NCBI RefSeq assembly: GCF_001524445.2 | Contig: NZ_CP013417.1 | Span: 3,224,001 to 3,288,000, forward strand | From: Burkholderia savannae | Lineage (GTDB): Bacteria > Pseudomonadota > Gammaproteobacteria > Burkholderiales > Burkholderiaceae | Direction of reading: 5' to 3' | Length of the DNA stretch: 64,000 nt | Shown here: positions 9,534-18,293 of the stretch, piece by piece | Layout: every line of letters begins with the position of its first letter | Position numbering within the stretch: the first letter of the stretch is position 1 | Made by a program: the position numbers and the translations under genes | The notes under the pieces: generated by a model | The model's database searches: none | Told to the model about the DNA's origin: nothing | The model's input: the letters and a program-made list of their open reading frames with translations, nothing else

Positions 9534-9872
9534 CTACTCAGCCAGCCACTTGGCGCAGCGCTCCCGCGCGCAAGTCGCCACCACATCGCCGGCATCGATC
9601 GAAGCGCCCGGCTGCGTATGCTGCAGCTTTCGAGTCGCCCGAAACAGGCGGCAGCCCGCGTTCGTCACGAACCCGGAACCCCGCCAAACCGAAATCCGGT
9701 CCCCGAACCGAACCTCGGCCTGCGATGCCGGCCCTTCCCTCGCCTTCGACCCCGCCCGCGAATCACCGCAGGCGATGCGGCAACCTGCCGCCGCTTCTCT
9801 CCATCGAAGACGAAAGACCCCGCGCCGCCGACCGCCGTCGCCCGCAAGCGAGCGCATCGGCGGCGCGTCCAT
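9534..9872 (-). CDS. Possible small protein, start uncertain
   Basis: I do not recognise this frame. Its C-terminal 60 codons read like a real protein (RFGDRISVWRGSG, CRLFRATRKLQ, DAGDVVATCARERC) with high GC3 and balanced composition, including three cysteines. The upstream half is arginine-rich and looks like non-coding shadow. No start codon with a good ribosome-binding site precedes the protein-like part, so the gene may be a 5'-truncated remnant. It lies next to two clear pseudogenes on the same strand, which favours decay. Low confidence that it is expressed. Confidence 0.35.
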   Translation of the reverse strand: MDAPPMRSLAGDGGRRRGVFRLRWREAAAGCRIACGDSRAGSKAREGPASQAEVRFGDRISVWRGSGFVTNAGCRLFRATRKLQHTQPGASIDAGDVVATCARERCAKWLAE

Positions 9873-9896
9873 CTCGCTCGTCGGTTCGTCAGCTAG

Positions 9897-10348
9897 TCAG
9901 TTGACCTGCAACTGGCCGCCGCGCCCGAAACCGCCCTTCACGTCCTGCGCCTTGTAATTGCGCACCGCGACGACGAGTTCGTTCCATGCGCCGACGAACG
10001 CGACCGCGGTCGCCTTGCCTTCCGGCGACGTCGAAAAACCGCTCGACCCGCCGCCGACGTTTCCGCCGAAGCCGGCGAGCATCGCGCCTGAATGGGTCGC
10101 CCTCGAGCTCCCCTCGCCCCCCACCATTCCGCATTGCGGCCGTCGTCGACCGCGATCGTGCCGGGCGGCACGCTGCAATGCTGCAGCATCGAATCGGCGC
10201 TTGCGTTCACCGCGCCGCACGCCGCGCCCGTCGCGCCCGCATTCTGGCCGCCGGGCGTCACGATGCCGCCGCACGCCGCACGCCGCGAGGCGTGCGCCGT
10301 CAAGCCCGCCGCCTTCAAAACGAGCAGGTTGGAGAGGATGATCTTCAC
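9897..10348 (-). pseudogene. CsgG/HfaB-family lipoprotein remnant
   Basis: Two pieces of one gene lie in different minus-strand frames. The N-terminal piece begins at about 10348 (KIILSNLLVLKAAGLTAH, then GGQNAGATGAACGAVNASAD, LQHCSVPPGTIAVDDG, NAEWWGA). The C-terminal piece runs to the stop at 9897 (GFSTSPEGKATAVAFVGAW, ELVVAVRNYKAQ, KGGFGRGGQLQVN). Both match what I know of CsgG/HfaB-type secretion lipoproteins, whose C-terminus ends in a very similar AVRNYKAQ-VKGG pattern. The middle, normally more than 100 residues, is missing near 10110, and the join shifts frame. The expected lipobox cysteine also reads His (LTAH). No functional product is expected. Confidence 0.75.
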
Positions 10349-10471
10349 GTGCTTATCGATATCGTTGGTCTCTGTTTTCGGCTCACGCACTCGTGCAAAC
10401 GCCGCGAAGCCCCCGGCAAGACGTGCGATGAGTTGGTCTCCTGCGATCGCCCCGTTTCGGCCGATACCCGG

Positions 10472-11050
10472 TCAATACCCGCACCCGTCCGACTGACGCC
10501 AGACGCCCAAGTACGGGTAGCCCGAATACCGGTAGTCCTAATAGACGTCACGCCATCGCGTGCGCCATTTGAAGTCGTCCCCGTCCACCTGCTTCGCCGC
10601 CCCGCACCTGCTCGAGCAGCTTCTCCGATTCCTTGTCGTCACGACCCGCGGCAATCGCGCAGCCATTTGTCCGCCTCGCGCGAATCCGGCCGCCCCCTCG
10701 GGACCGAACAGATAGAACACGCCGAACGCTTTCTGCGCTCGCAGATTGCCGCGCTACGCCGCATTGCCCGTCCACATGAGCGCCTGATAGCTGCCCTGCC
10801 GCACGCCGTCACCGCGGAAGCATCGCAGGCCCGGGGCGCAAGCCACCTTCGGCTGCGTCTTCGCGCGCCCCTTCAATGCCGCGATCCGCGAGTCTTCCTG
10901 ATCCACGACGTCGCTCTCCAACTCGTAGGAAACCTGATTTTTCGGCCGTTCGGAACAGCCGTGGTCGTCGCATATCCGCACCGCGTCGCTCGCGGACGAA
11001 TTCTGCGCACACGCGGCCAGCAGCGACGATGCGGACAAACGGCAGTGCAT
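10472..11050 (-). pseudogene. Sel1-repeat lipoprotein remnant
   Basis: The start at 11050 gives a lipoprotein signal (RLSASSLLAACAQ). SEL1-like sequence follows: SRIAALKGRAKTQPKVAC, LRCFRGDGVRQGSYQALMW, then KAFGVFYLFGPEG and DKESEKLLEQ. The frame is broken by TAG at 10754-10756 in the middle of a repeat. A shift near 10690 moves KESEKLLEQ into another frame, and a return shift brings DDFKWRTRWRDVY back. A second TAG follows that tyrosine, before DYRYSGYPYLGVW. It is upstream of the CsgG-like remnant on the same strand, so the two probably formed one operon that has decayed. Confidence 0.72.
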
Positions 11051-11408
11051 TGGGTGTGACCTCGAGTTTTTATTTGGACTGCAAATCGAAATCGCTTGAA
11101 TCCACACCACGCCACACGCCCGACGCAGCGGTACGACACCGCCGCCATCGGACGCCACCGCTCAAGGACTCTCTCAGGTTCCCTATGTCGAATCTTTCGG
11201 CCCGACGCACTCGTTTTTCTCTCGCATCGAAGGCCTGCATCGCCATGCATCGTCCGTCATCCAATGTGACGCAACAAACAATGGTGACGCGAAACGTCAT
11301 AATAATGCAGAAAATTGGCATGTCAAGGCAATTCAGGCGGAAGAAGCTTGCACATTGCGTCACGTTTGTTATTCTTCCACCCAAAAATCCAGCGAGGAGC
11401 GCATCAAG
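11051..11408. promoter_or_regulatory. Promoter region with TGACG inverted repeats
   Basis: This region lies upstream of the HTH-receiver gene. It contains TGACGCGAAACGTCA at 11285-11299, a 5-bp inverted repeat with a 5-bp spacer. GTGACGCAA at 11266-11274 and its exact inverse TTGCGTCAC at 11355-11363 flank it. The region is AT-richer than its surroundings (TCATAATAATGCAGAAAATT). The regularity suggests an operator, possibly for the regulator encoded immediately downstream; that assignment is inference. Confidence 0.5.
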
Positions 11409-12284
11409 ATGACCCAACCGGACCCAGCCAACGCCGACTTGATCACCGCGATCAAAGTCCGAGATCTCCTCACCCGGACGGGCATTGCGCCGCGCAGCCA
11501 CAACACGACGATCGCCAATATCCTCGGCCTGAGTTTTTCCGTCGTCACGCGCAAGATGAAAGGGCAGATTCCATGGAATCTGTCGCAGCTTCAGGACATC
11601 GCTTCGTACTTCGGCGTGCCGCCCGCGATCCTGCTCGACGACAAAGGCGCCCAGTCGAGCCCGGCGGTCGAGATGCACGATGCGACGCTCGTCATCGAGA
11701 CGCGGCGCTTCCGGTGCCGCGCGGCGATTTCGACGAAGGCCAGCAACCAGCCCGATTCGGATTTCGTCGCGCTCCAATGGCAGGACAGCTGGGTCGTCTA
11801 TGAAAATAAGCACGCGCCGGAAGGCCGCGCTTATCCCGTCGACGTCGTCGAGCTTCGATCGAGCGAGAGCAGCGCGTACGAAGTGCGGGTCGCGGTCGTC
11901 GACGATTCGCCCGACATCGCCGAAACGATCTGCGAGTACTTCGCGGAGAAGGGCGTCGCCGCGATCGCATATCACGACAGCGCGTCCTTTCGCGACGCGC
12001 TGGAAGTCGAGGATTTCGACGGATACATTCTCGACTGGATGCTCGGCGCGGAAACCGCCGCCGGCCTCGTGCGCCGCATCCGCACGAGCGAAAACGCGGA
12101 CGCGCCGATCTTCCTGCTGACCGGAAAAATCTCGACCGGCGAGGCAAGCGAGGACGAAATCGCGGAAGTCGTATCGAGCTTCAACGCCCGCTGCGAAGAA
12201 AAGCCGATCAGGCTGCCGATCTTGTTCGCCGAAGTGGCGCGCGCGCTGAAGATCGCGTACCCGCCCAACGCGCATGCAAGCTGA
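11409..12284 (+). CDS. HTH (BetR-like) plus receiver response regulator
   Basis: A 291-residue regulator. Residues ~10-70 form a phage-repressor-like helix-turn-helix region (LLTRTGIAPRSHNTTIANIL, LSFSVVTRKMKG, DIASYFGVPPAILL) resembling the BetR domain. A receiver domain follows from ~residue 160 (VRVAVVDDSPDIAETICEYF), with the phospho-acceptor predicted at Asp209 in YILDWMLG and the switch Thr in IFLLTGK. The domain order, DNA-binding first and receiver last, is the reverse of common OmpR/NarL regulators. The start ATG 11409 follows AGGAG; the frame is open 18 codons upstream but lacks a ribosome-binding site. It heads an operon with a molybdopterin-domain-like protein and a hybrid kinase, its likely phosphodonor. 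Confidence 0.82.
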   Translation: MTQPDPANADLITAIKVRDLLTRTGIAPRSHNTTIANILGLSFSVVTRKMKGQIPWNLSQLQDIASYFGVPPAILLDDKGAQSSPAVEMHDATLVIETRRFRCRAAISTKASNQPDSDFVALQWQDSWVVYENKHAPEGRAYPVDVVELRSSESSAYEVRVAVVDDSPDIAETICEYFAEKGVAAIAYHDSASFRDALEVEDFDGYILDWMLGAETAAGLVRRIRTSENADAPIFLLTGKISTGEASEDEIAEVVSSFNARCEEKPIRLPILFAEVARALKIAYPPNAHAS

Positions 12285-12309
12285 ACCACCACTTTGAGAG
12301 GATGAAGCG

Positions 12310-12810
12310 ATGCGAATGTCGATCGAATGGATGAAGAGCTTCGCGCTGACGCTGCTGCTGGGCGTCGCGATCTCGTCTTACGCCGCCCCCTTCAAGTTCA
12401 CGGTCGACGGAAACATCAGGCATGCCAATCAATCGGGCCGGCACGCGTACGTCTTTTCCGAAGCGGATCTGATGGCCCTGCCGCAGCATTCGATCACCAC
12501 GTCCACGAGTTGGACGCCAAGCGCCACGTTCACCGGCCCGCGCCTCACCGACATCCTCAAGACCGTCGGCGCGACCGGCACGCAAATCGAATTCCACTGC
12601 ATCGACGAATACACGTTCACGATCCCGATTTCCGATGCCGACAAATACGGCGTCATTCTCGCGCGGAAGATGAACGGCAAGGTGCTCGACAACAACAGCT
12701 ATGGGCCGCTGTGGATCATGTATCCGCGCGACCGGTTCCCCGACGAGCTGAAGACGCCGATCAGCGAAGCGAAGTTTGCATGGCAGATCATCGGGCTCAC
12801 CGTGAAATGA
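12310..12810 (+). CDS. Periplasmic molybdopterin-domain-like protein
   Basis: A 166-residue protein with a Sec signal peptide (SFALTLLLGVAISSYA, cleavage near AYAA). The mature part resembles small single-domain relatives of the oxidoreductase molybdopterin-binding fold (sulfite-oxidase fold): GPRLTDILKTVGATG, then EFHCIDEYTFTIPISD, ILARKMNGK and GPLWIMYPRD. In characterised enzymes a Cys ligates molybdenum; a Cys is present in EFHCIDEY, but its alignment with the ligand position is not certain. It lies 25 bp after the regulator gene and overlaps the kinase start by ATGA. The context suggests it senses or binds a ligand for the kinase in the periplasm rather than acting as a stand-alone enzyme. 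Confidence 0.75.
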   Translation: MRMSIEWMKSFALTLLLGVAISSYAAPFKFTVDGNIRHANQSGRHAYVFSEADLMALPQHSITTSTSWTPSATFTGPRLTDILKTVGATGTQIEFHCIDEYTFTIPISDADKYGVILARKMNGKVLDNNSYGPLWIMYPRDRFPDELKTPISEAKFAWQIIGLTVK

Positions 12811-14615
12811 GCAAGGTTCGATGGCGAAATGAAAAAATCATCGTCGCGCTGGGGTCCTTGTGGATTCTGGGCTTCGCCGCGTGGGCGTTCCTGCTGTACG
12901 ACCTGCTCGGCACGTCGGTCAAGGAAGGCATTCTGGAAGGCCCGCGCGAAGGTGTGTTCTGGACTGCTGCGCAATATCGAAACTCGTTCAGCCGGTTCGA
13001 TCGGCAACTGATTCTCTACGCGGCCCGTCAGGATCGCGACTTCGACGGCGTGCTGCTCCAGCTCGACAGCCTCGAAGCGTCGTTCGGCTTCCTCCAGCGG
13101 CCGTCCGAGGTGTCCGCCTACTGGCTGAGCATCCCCAAGGCTCGCGACGACATCGACGAGCTGGCCCGCTTCATGACGAGCCTGCGTCGCGACGTTCCCG
13201 CGCTGCGCGACCGCCCGGACGATGCGAAACGCGTCCTGCGCGATCTTGCCGGACATTGGCCGAAGGTGAACGCGCTCGCGAATTACTTTCGCTCGATCGA
13301 AATGGAGCAGCGCGACTTCACGTTCCATCAGCTCAAGGAGAAGCGGCGCGCGATCGTCATGCTGGGCGGCGTGCTCGGCGTCATCCTCGGCGCGCTGTTC
13401 CTGCTCCTCTTCTACACGATACGCACGCGCGGCAGCCTGCTCGAACGGCAACAGGCGGCGCTCGACGCGCAACGTCAGGCGTCCGACCGCGCATTCGAGA
13501 TGATCGCCGCGAAGAACGCGTTCCTCGGCATGGTCAGCCACGAATTGCGCACGCCGTTGCAGGCGATCTGCGGATCGATCGAGGTTCTGCTCGCGCGCCC
13601 GCAGTCCGAAGCCAACACGAAGACGATCAAGCGCTTGCAGAACTCGGCCGCGTCGCTCGAAGCGCAGGTGAAGGAGCTCACCGACTACATCAAGCTTCGG
13701 TCCACGAATCGATCCGTTCAAGCGGAGACCGTCCAGGTCGCGCCGCTGTTGACCGAGGTCCTCGATCCGCTGCGCGCCAGGGCCCGCGACAAGCACCTGA
13801 CGGCGGCGCTGCGCGTCGAGCCGCCCGATCTCGTCGTCAAATCGGACCGCAAGCTGATCCAGCAGATCGTATCGAACCTGATCGAAAACGCGATCAAATA
13901 CACGAACAGCGGGACGATTTCGATTTCGGCGGATCTGACGGGCACCGCCGCGAAGCGCGCGATGAGAATCGCCGTGCGCGATACCGGCGTCGGCATTGCG
14001 AAGAACATGCTGCAGAAGATCTTCGAGCCGTTCTTTCGCGTGAACGCCCCCGGCGTCCGCCATGTCGACGGCATCGGCATGGGGCTCGCGGTCGTGCGGG
14101 AGCTCGTCGTCGCGCTGCACGGACATGTAGAGGTCCGAAGCGTCGTCGGCGAAGGAAGCGAATTCGTCGTCACGCTGCCCGTCGAGCTGCCCGGCAGCGC
14201 CGATGTGTCCGGCGACGCGGCGCAACCGTCATTGCAGACGCCGCATCGCGGCCTGCATGCGCTCGTCGTCGACGACAACGAGAACGCGCGCGAAACGCTC
14301 GGCGCGATGCTGACGGCCCTCGGCATTCAGGTCGATTTGCGCGGCACGGGCAAGGAAGGGCTGCGATGCTTCGGCGAGCGCCAGCACGACATCGTCGTGC
14401 TCGATCTGGAGCTGCCCGATCTGAGCGGCTTCGAAGTGGCCGAGCAGATCCGCTGGGCGACGTCGGCCGGCACGCAAAAGAAGACGTCGATACTCGGCGT
14501 GAGCGCGTACGAATCCGCGTTGCTCAAGGGCGATCGGGCGATCTTCGACGAGTTCGTCCCGAAGCCGGTTCATCTGGACGCGCTCAGCCGCATCGTCCGC
14601 CGGCTGCGCAACTGA
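12807..14615 (+). CDS. Hybrid sensor histidine kinase
   Basis: A 602-residue inner-membrane kinase. One transmembrane helix is near residues 10-32 and a second near 188-210, enclosing a ~155-residue helical periplasmic sensor without a recognised fold. A HisKA domain follows with the phospho-acceptor His245 in GMVSHELRTPLQ. The ATPase domain has N-box NLIENAIKY, G1 DTGVGIA and G2 GIGMGLAVV. A C-terminal receiver (ALVVDDNENARETL) has Asp533 in VVLDLELPD and Lys in VPKPV. The start ATG overlaps the stop of the molybdopterin-like gene by ATGA, showing coupling. Phosphate would pass His245 to Asp533 and, through an unseen His or directly, to the HTH-receiver regulator. Confidence 0.92.
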   Translation: MSKVRWRNEKIIVALGSLWILGFAAWAFLLYDLLGTSVKEGILEGPREGVFWTAAQYRNSFSRFDRQLILYAARQDRDFDGVLLQLDSLEASFGFLQRPSEVSAYWLSIPKARDDIDELARFMTSLRRDVPALRDRPDDAKRVLRDLAGHWPKVNALANYFRSIEMEQRDFTFHQLKEKRRAIVMLGGVLGVILGALFLLLFYTIRTRGSLLERQQAALDAQRQASDRAFEMIAAKNAFLGMVSHELRTPLQAICGSIEVLLARPQSEANTKTIKRLQNSAASLEAQVKELTDYIKLRSTNRSVQAETVQVAPLLTEVLDPLRARARDKHLTAALRVEPPDLVVKSDRKLIQQIVSNLIENAIKYTNSGTISISADLTGTAAKRAMRIAVRDTGVGIAKNMLQKIFEPFFRVNAPGVRHVDGIGMGLAVVRELVVALHGHVEVRSVVGEGSEFVVTLPVELPGSADVSGDAAQPSLQTPHRGLHALVVDDNENARETLGAMLTALGIQVDLRGTGKEGLRCFGERQHDIVVLDLELPDLSGFEVAEQIRWATSAGTQKKTSILGVSAYESALLKGDRAIFDEFVPKPVHLDALSRIVRRLRN

Positions 14616-14737
14616 TTCGCGGCGCGGCGCGCGCAGGCAGGCATGGAGCGGCGCTCGTCGGGCCGGCGCGCGTTCCGCACGCGTTAGGCGCACCTTCGAT
14701 GCACCTTCGGCGCGCGCCGACGCGCGCATCGCGAACG

Positions 14738-15712
14738 CTACGCCGCCACCTGCCCGCGCCTCCCCTGCGCTTCCCGCGCCGCGACGCCGCCGCGCCAATC
14801 CTCGCCGCCTTCGAGCGCGGGCGTCGATTCGAACAGCTCGGCGATCCAGTCGGCGAATACGCGCACCTTCGCGGACAGATGCCGATTGTTCGGATAGACG
14901 ATCGAAATCGGCTTCGGCTTCGGATTGAAGCCCGGCAGCACCTCCCGCAGCGATCCGTCGAGCAGGTGCGGCAGCACCATGAACAGCGTCGGCTGGATCA
15001 TGCCGAAGCCTTCGACGCCGCAGGTCACGTAGGCATCCGAATCGTTGACGGTCACGGCGCCGTTCAACCTGACCTCGACCGGCTTGCCGTCGATCACGAA
15101 CACCCACGGCACCGGCCGCGAACCGTGGCTCGCGCGGAAGTTCACCGCGTGGTGCGCGGCCAGCTCCTCGATTTGCGTGGGCTCGCCGAAGCGCTTCAGG
15201 TAATCGGGCGACGCGCACGTGACGCGCTTGAGCATCCCGATCCGCCGCGCGACCATCGACGAATCCTCGAGCGGCCCGACGCGGATCATGCAGTCGATCC
15301 CCTCTTCGACCGGGTCCACCGGGCGATCGGACAGCCCGAGATCGAGCACGATGTCCGGGTAGCGCTGACGGAAGATCGGCAGCGCGGGAATCACGAGCCG
15401 CCGCCCGAGCGAGCTCGGCATATGCACGCGCAGCGCGCCGCTCGGCTTGCGGTTGCCGATCTGAAAGCTCGCATCGGTTTCCGCGATCTCGGTGATGATC
15501 TTGATGCAGTGCTCGTAGTACGCGGCGCCTTCCGGCGTCAGCGACAGCCGGCGCGTCGTCCGATGCATCAGGCGCACGCCGAGCAGCGCCTCGAGATTCT
15601 GGATGATCGTCGTCACCGACGCGCGCGGCATCCCGAGCGTCTCCGCGGCCCGCGTGAAGCTGTTCGCATCGACCACGCGGGTGAAAACTTCCATTGCCTG
15701 AATGCGGTCCAT
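14738..15712 (-). CDS. LysR family transcriptional regulator
   Basis: A 324-residue LTTR. The N-terminal winged helix-turn-helix is clear (MDRIQAMEVFTRVVDANSF, RAAETLGMPRASVTTIIQNL, LLGVRLMHRTTRRLSLTPEG). A periplasmic-binding-like effector domain follows (GALRVHMPSSLGRRLVIPAL, DLGLSDRPVDPVEEGIDCMI). It resembles the DsdC/AaeR-like group that ends in a short basic tail. It converges on the hybrid kinase gene and is followed upstream by the acylase gene on the same strand, with ~200 bp between. LTTRs usually regulate a divergent neighbour; none faces it here, so its target is unclear. Confidence 0.92.
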   Translation of the reverse strand: MDRIQAMEVFTRVVDANSFTRAAETLGMPRASVTTIIQNLEALLGVRLMHRTTRRLSLTPEGAAYYEHCIKIITEIAETDASFQIGNRKPSGALRVHMPSSLGRRLVIPALPIFRQRYPDIVLDLGLSDRPVDPVEEGIDCMIRVGPLEDSSMVARRIGMLKRVTCASPDYLKRFGEPTQIEELAAHHAVNFRASHGSRPVPWVFVIDGKPVEVRLNGAVTVNDSDAYVTCGVEGFGMIQPTLFMVLPHLLDGSLREVLPGFNPKPKPISIVYPNNRHLSAKVRVFADWIAELFESTPALEGGEDWRGGVAAREAQGRRGQVAA

Positions 15713-15908
15713 GCTGTCCCCCTTCGAATCGCCAACAGGACAGAATAGAGCACGCGACGGCGCCGGTTCAAGCCGCTTCGCGACTATTCGCTTTCGCCGA
15801 ATAGTCCTGCGGGTCGCGCGATCCGGCGCGCCGCCCGCACGCGGCCGGATCGACGGCCGCCGTGAACCGATGCGCTGATGCGCCGACGCCGATCGTTCGT
15901 GCGCCGAA

Positions 15909-18293
15909 CTATGGCGCGAACCGCAGCGTGTGCTCGGTCGGCCCCGGCAGGAACGGCATCGGCTCGCCCTTCACCCATGCCTCGTGTCCCGCGAGGAAAA
16001 ACGGACTGAGCGGATGCCCGCTCTGCCCGCCCGGCATGTTGAAGAGCCCGTGCTCCTCGTGCCCCGGCGAAACGACGATCCGCTCCGATTGCCCGAACTT
16101 CGGCGCGGCGACGCGCGGCATGTTCGCATCGCCCGGCACCTGATCGGCGGGTGCGGACAGCCAGCGCCCCGCGAGCGGCACGCTGCGCGCGAACGGATGC
16201 GCGATCCGCAGCGTGTTGCGCTCGCCCCAGGTGGCTTCGGCGAGCGGCGCGCCCTTCGAGGTCAGCGCGGCAATCGTCCGATCGATCGCCATCAGTTGCA
16301 CGTCGCGCCAGCTCGCCGTGTCGGCGGGCAGCCACGCGGGCGGCTGCTCGTCGAGCAGCCGCGCGATCACGACCGGCCAGCGCGGATTCGCCAGCGCGTA
16401 GTCGGCGTCGCGCTGTTGCTGCTTCAGGCGCGCGTCGAGTCCGCCGAAGAGCACGTCGTAGAGCCGGTACAGATAGCCGCGCGCGAGCGTGTATCCGACC
16501 GAGTCGGCGCTCGCGCGCCCCGTCCAGCCGCTCGCGAGCAGGCGCCGGAACTCCGCGCGCTCGGGATGGCCGGCGAGCGCCGCTTCGTCGAGCACGCGCA
16601 GCGCCCGGTCGCGCCAGAGCGACATGAAGCGCGCGCGATCGTCGAGATCGAGCCGGTATGCGGATCGCTCGTCGGTGCGCCCGAGCGCCGTCAGGCCGTC
16701 GCGCAACTGGCTCGCGCGCGCGCCGAGATCCGCGCCGCCGTCGCCGATCAGCCGGTACGCGTCGCTCGCGAGCTGCCGGTTGTTCGCCGTCCAGAGCTGG
16801 CCGCCCGCGGGATCGACGATGCGCGGATACGCGTCGGACGGCAGCGCCGCCTGCCAGGTCGAGGCGTCGTCGCCACCGTCGTCAGGCCGCCCCCGGCGAT
16901 CGGGCAGCGCGCCCGCGATCGTCCAGCCGATGCGCCCCGAGCTGTCGCCGATCACGATGTTCTGCGCGGGAAGGCCCGCCGCGTTCGCGACCCTGATCGC
17001 GTCCTCGATGCCGGCCGCATCGATCATCTTCATGAATTCGAGGTTGGCCGCGCCGCTCGCCTGCGCGATCCAGTGCGCCGCGTAGAACTCGCCACCGATT
17101 TCGCGCACGGGGCCGGCCGTCGTCTCGAGCACGGTCAGCTCGACGGGCGCGGCGCCGCGCACGCGTATCGTCTCGACGCGCGCGCGCGCCGTCTGCCACG
17201 CGCCGCCGAGCTTGAAGCGATCAGGGTCGCGCACGTCGCGCTCGAGCGGCAGCAGATCGAGGCAATCCGCGTAGCCGTTCGTGAAGCCCCACGCGATGCG
17301 CCCGTTGCTGCCGACCACGACGGCGGGCAGCCCGGGCAGCGTCACGCCGACGACCCGCGCGGCCGGCCCCGCGCCGCCCGCGAACCTGAACGCCGCGCGA
17401 TACCAGATGTTCGGCAGGCCGAGCGACAGATGCATGTCGTCGCCGACGATCGCGGCGCCGCCCACGCTGCGGCTGCCCGCGAGCACCCAGTTGTTGCTGC
17501 CGACCGACGACTGCTCGTCGAGCGACACGCTGTTGATCGTCGCCGCGGGCTTCGTTTCGCGCAGCCATGCCGGCGCGGCCGCGCTCACCCGCGCGATCGG
17601 CGCGGCGACGCCCGGCGCGTCGAGCGGCGCATCGAAGCGGCTCGACGTCGGCAGCACAAACGCGAGCTGCTCGGGCGTCGAGTGCGCTCGCAGCCAGTGC
17701 CGCGCGAACTCGCGCGACGCGAGCCGGCCTTGCAGATCGAAGTACATCGCCCAGATCACGAGCAGCGAATCCTCGGGCCGCCACCGCTGCGGCTGCATGC
17801 GCAGCAGCGCGTATTCGAACGGGCGTGCGCGCAACGCGGCGAGGCCGTCGTTCACGCCTTGCGTGTAGCGCTCGAGCACGCGCAAGTCGTCAGCCGGCAA
17901 GTGCGCGACAACTGCTGCGGCGAGCGCGCGGAACCGGAACAGGCGATGGTCGCGATCGACGTCGAGCGCGATCGGCCCGAACAGCTCGGACAGCTCGCCC
18001 GCGCCGCTTCGGCGCAGCATGTCCATCTGGAAGAAGCGGTCCTGCGCATGCAGATAGCCGATCCCGTACGCGGCGTCGACGCGCTCCCGCGCGGAAATCG
18101 TCGGCACGCCGAACGCGTCGCGCTCGGCCGTCATCGGCGCGCCGAGCAGCGGCGCGCGGACGTCACCGTCGAGTTGCGCAAGACTCGCGCGCAGATACGC
18201 AGTCGCGCCCGCGAAAGCGAGCAGCACGCAGAGCAGGATCAGGCCCGACAGGATCTTCAGGTGGCGCCGCATGCGATTCCGGGTCGAAGCCAT
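15909..18293 (-). CDS. Penicillin/AHL acylase family (S45 Ntn-hydrolase)
   Basis: A 794-residue precursor of a periplasmic N-terminal nucleophile hydrolase. An N-terminal hydrophobic segment (ILSGLILLCVLLAFAGATAYL) directs export. The alpha-chain has RDAFGVPTISARERVDAAYG and YLHAQDRFFQMDMLRRSGAG. The beta-chain is predicted to start at Ser266 in SVGSNNWVLAGS, the autocatalytic cleavage and catalytic residue. Family members cleave the amide of penicillin G, glutaryl-cephalosporin or N-acyl-homoserine lactones; QuiP/PvdQ relatives act on AHLs. In a quorum-sensing organism an AHL-acylase role is plausible but not shown by the sequence. It is monocistronic by spacing. Confidence 0.9.
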   Translation of the reverse strand: MASTRNRMRRHLKILSGLILLCVLLAFAGATAYLRASLAQLDGDVRAPLLGAPMTAERDAFGVPTISARERVDAAYGIGYLHAQDRFFQMDMLRRSGAGELSELFGPIALDVDRDHRLFRFRALAAAVVAHLPADDLRVLERYTQGVNDGLAALRARPFEYALLRMQPQRWRPEDSLLVIWAMYFDLQGRLASREFARHWLRAHSTPEQLAFVLPTSSRFDAPLDAPGVAAPIARVSAAAPAWLRETKPAATINSVSLDEQSSVGSNNWVLAGSRSVGGAAIVGDDMHLSLGLPNIWYRAAFRFAGGAGPAARVVGVTLPGLPAVVVGSNGRIAWGFTNGYADCLDLLPLERDVRDPDRFKLGGAWQTARARVETIRVRGAAPVELTVLETTAGPVREIGGEFYAAHWIAQASGAANLEFMKMIDAAGIEDAIRVANAAGLPAQNIVIGDSSGRIGWTIAGALPDRRGRPDDGGDDASTWQAALPSDAYPRIVDPAGGQLWTANNRQLASDAYRLIGDGGADLGARASQLRDGLTALGRTDERSAYRLDLDDRARFMSLWRDRALRVLDEAALAGHPERAEFRRLLASGWTGRASADSVGYTLARGYLYRLYDVLFGGLDARLKQQQRDADYALANPRWPVVIARLLDEQPPAWLPADTASWRDVQLMAIDRTIAALTSKGAPLAEATWGERNTLRIAHPFARSVPLAGRWLSAPADQVPGDANMPRVAAPKFGQSERIVVSPGHEEHGLFNMPGGQSGHPLSPFFLAGHEAWVKGEPMPFLPGPTEHTLRFAP

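Noticed and set aside
15784..16335. Open frames antisense and alternate to the acylase gene
   Set aside because: Arg/Ala-rich composition without motifs; the acylase frame explains this DNA.
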